Source: Paenalcaligenes suwonensis (GTDB taxonomy: Bacteria; Pseudomonadota; Gammaproteobacteria; Burkholderiales; Burkholderiaceae_B). Taken from it: a stretch of 64,000 nucleotides of DNA. The stretch spans positions 248,001-312,000 of the forward strand of contig NZ_JAANPV010000001.1 of the NCBI RefSeq assembly GCF_011290505.1, given 5' to 3'. The position numbers and the translations under genes were made by a program. Positions within the stretch are counted from its first letter, which is position 1; every line of letters begins with the position of its first letter. This document shows positions 63,253 to 64,000 of this stretch, one piece after another. The notes below the pieces were generated by a model. It was not told the DNA's origin. It worked only from the letters and a program-made list of their open reading frames with translations, and did not search any database.

Positions 63253-63591
63253 ATGAAATTGATTACTGCCATTATTAAGCCCTTCAAGCTGGATGATGTT
63301 CGAGAAGCATTGTCTGAGCTTGGTGTTCAGGGCATGACCATCAGCGAAGCGCGAGGCTTCGGGCGACAAAAAGGCCATACCGAGCAGTATCGCGGTGCCG
63401 ATTATGTTGTCGACTTTATCCCCAAATTACGAATAGAAATTGCTGTCAGCGACCACGACGTTGACCGGGCAATAGATGGCCTATGCGCGGCGGCTTATAC
63501 CGGTGCCATTGGCGATGGCAAGGTGTTTGTTTTGCCATTAGAGCGGGTGATCCGCATTCGTACACAGGAAACAGGGGATGGGGCGATATGA
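63253..63591 (+). CDS. glnK: PII nitrogen regulatory protein
   Basis: A 112-residue PII protein. The T-loop with uridylylation site Y51 is TEQYRGADYVVDF, the N terminus is MKLITAIIKPFKLDDVREAL and the B-loop AAYTGAIGDGKVFV binds nucleotide. It senses 2-oxoglutarate and ATP/ADP. The close amtB gene downstream marks it as glnK rather than glnB; GlnK blocks AmtB when nitrogen is plentiful. AGAGGAAATAATC precedes the ATG. Confidence 0.94.
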   Translation: MKLITAIIKPFKLDDVREALSELGVQGMTISEARGFGRQKGHTEQYRGADYVVDFIPKLRIEIAVSDHDVDRAIDGLCAAAYTGAIGDGKVFVLPLERVIRIRTQETGDGAI

Positions 63592-63634
63592 CGCCTGATC
63601 CCTGCTGATGCTATTTATTATTTAAGGAATACAC

Positions 63635-64000
63635 ATGAACTCAACAGATTTTGTTTGGGTCAGCGTCGCGACGTTGCTCGTGCTGATGATGGTCGCGCCC
63701 GGTCTTGCTTTGTTTTACGGTGGATTGGTGCGCGGTAAAAATGTGCTGTCGGTGTCTACCCAAGTGTTGACCACCTTCAGTTTGGCCGTGGTTATATGGT
63801 TTGCTTATGGTTACTCGTTTGCGTTTACCGAAGGCAATGCCGTGATTGGCGGATGGTCCAAACTATTTTTTGCTGGCATGTTGGATCTATCTAGCGACTC
63901 GTTTGAGGTGGCCGGCAGCATTCCTGAAATCAGCTTTGCGGCGTTTCAGGCCACTTTCGCTGGTATTACGTGCGCACTGATTGTGGGTGGTTTTGCCGAT
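63635..64000 (+). CDS. amtB: Ammonium transporter, N-terminal part (cut by window end)
   Basis: The first 122 residues of an Amt/Mep/Rh channel, still open at the window edge. The start MNSTDFVWVSVATLLVLMMV begins without a typical long signal peptide, then GLALFYGGLVRGKNVLSV, the family hallmark, and an FQATFAGITCALIVGGFAD helix. An AAGGAATACAC site precedes the ATG, 43 bases after glnK. About 300 residues lie outside. Confidence 0.93.
   Translation, partial: MNSTDFVWVSVATLLVLMMVAPGLALFYGGLVRGKNVLSVSTQVLTTFSLAVVIWFAYGYSFAFTEGNAVIGGWSKLFFAGMLDLSSDSFEVAGSIPEISFAAFQATFAGITCALIVGGFAD

Noticed and set aside
1-64000. tRNA, rRNA, CRISPR arrays, insertion sequences or prophage
   Set aside because: No T-arm/cloverleaf sequence, rRNA stretch, spaced direct-repeat array, transposase or phage gene was found while reading both strands.

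Overview
The window is one stretch of chromosome from a betaproteobacterium, most likely a moderate-GC member of the Alcaligenaceae (Advenella, Paenalcaligenes or Oligella type). This is inferred from gene content: AceK, a long-form LeuA, DUF1840, DUF2868 and DUF3482 proteins, a bfd-bfr pair, and several ABC uptake and catabolic operons. GC looks close to 50 percent by eye and was not computed. I see no rRNA, tRNA, CRISPR array, insertion sequence or prophage. Both ends cut through genes: an aldehyde dehydrogenase on the left and amtB on the right.

Left part (1-6300): a plus-strand catabolic-looking cluster. It has the end of an aldehyde dehydrogenase, a GlcG/HbpS-like protein, a ferredoxin-flavin reductase, two stand-alone [2Fe-2S] ferredoxins flanking an unrecognised 101-residue protein, an MpsC/DUF2294-like protein, a NIF3-like protein and a Gate-domain membrane protein. 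The last two sit behind a terminator hairpin that almost touches their ribosome binding site. Thioredoxin and a small orphan gene follow. From 7.3 to 13.2 kb the minus strand carries a polar amino-acid ABC transporter operon that also encodes an amidase with a small GatC/AtzG-like partner, a FAD amino-acid oxidase and an SDR. A lone branched-chain-type binding protein, a 0.65 kb non-coding block with nested inverted repeats, thiolase and AceK follow.

Middle (18.4-33 kb): an MBL hydrolase, cystathionine beta-lyase with asparaginase, Hsp15, an aldehyde dehydrogenase, then a LysR regulator divergent from an RraA-like/aminotransferase/RidA trio, and a metNIQ methionine importer. On the minus strand argS, a SPOR protein and DsbA form a run.

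Accessory and core mixture (33-50 kb): a 1183-residue exported RHS protein with a C-terminal DUF2235/Tle1-like lipase domain; DUF1840; leuA with a clear leucine-codon leader peptide and attenuator; bfd and bfr for iron storage; prfC; an SDR; a polyamine-type ABC operon; and a RhlE-type helicase with a non-ATG start.

Right part (50-64 kb): a 7TM-DISM histidine kinase with its LuxR-type regulator, mtnC, a LemA-TPM-TPM operon followed by DUF2868 and a frameshifted DUF3482 GTPase, a YeaQ-type membrane protein, an AT-rich 0.6 kb spacer, a periplasmic SUOX-fold-like protein, a HAD phosphatase, formamidase (fmdA) with fmdB, and glnK-amtB. The last genes suggest nitrogen scavenging from formamide together with ammonium uptake.
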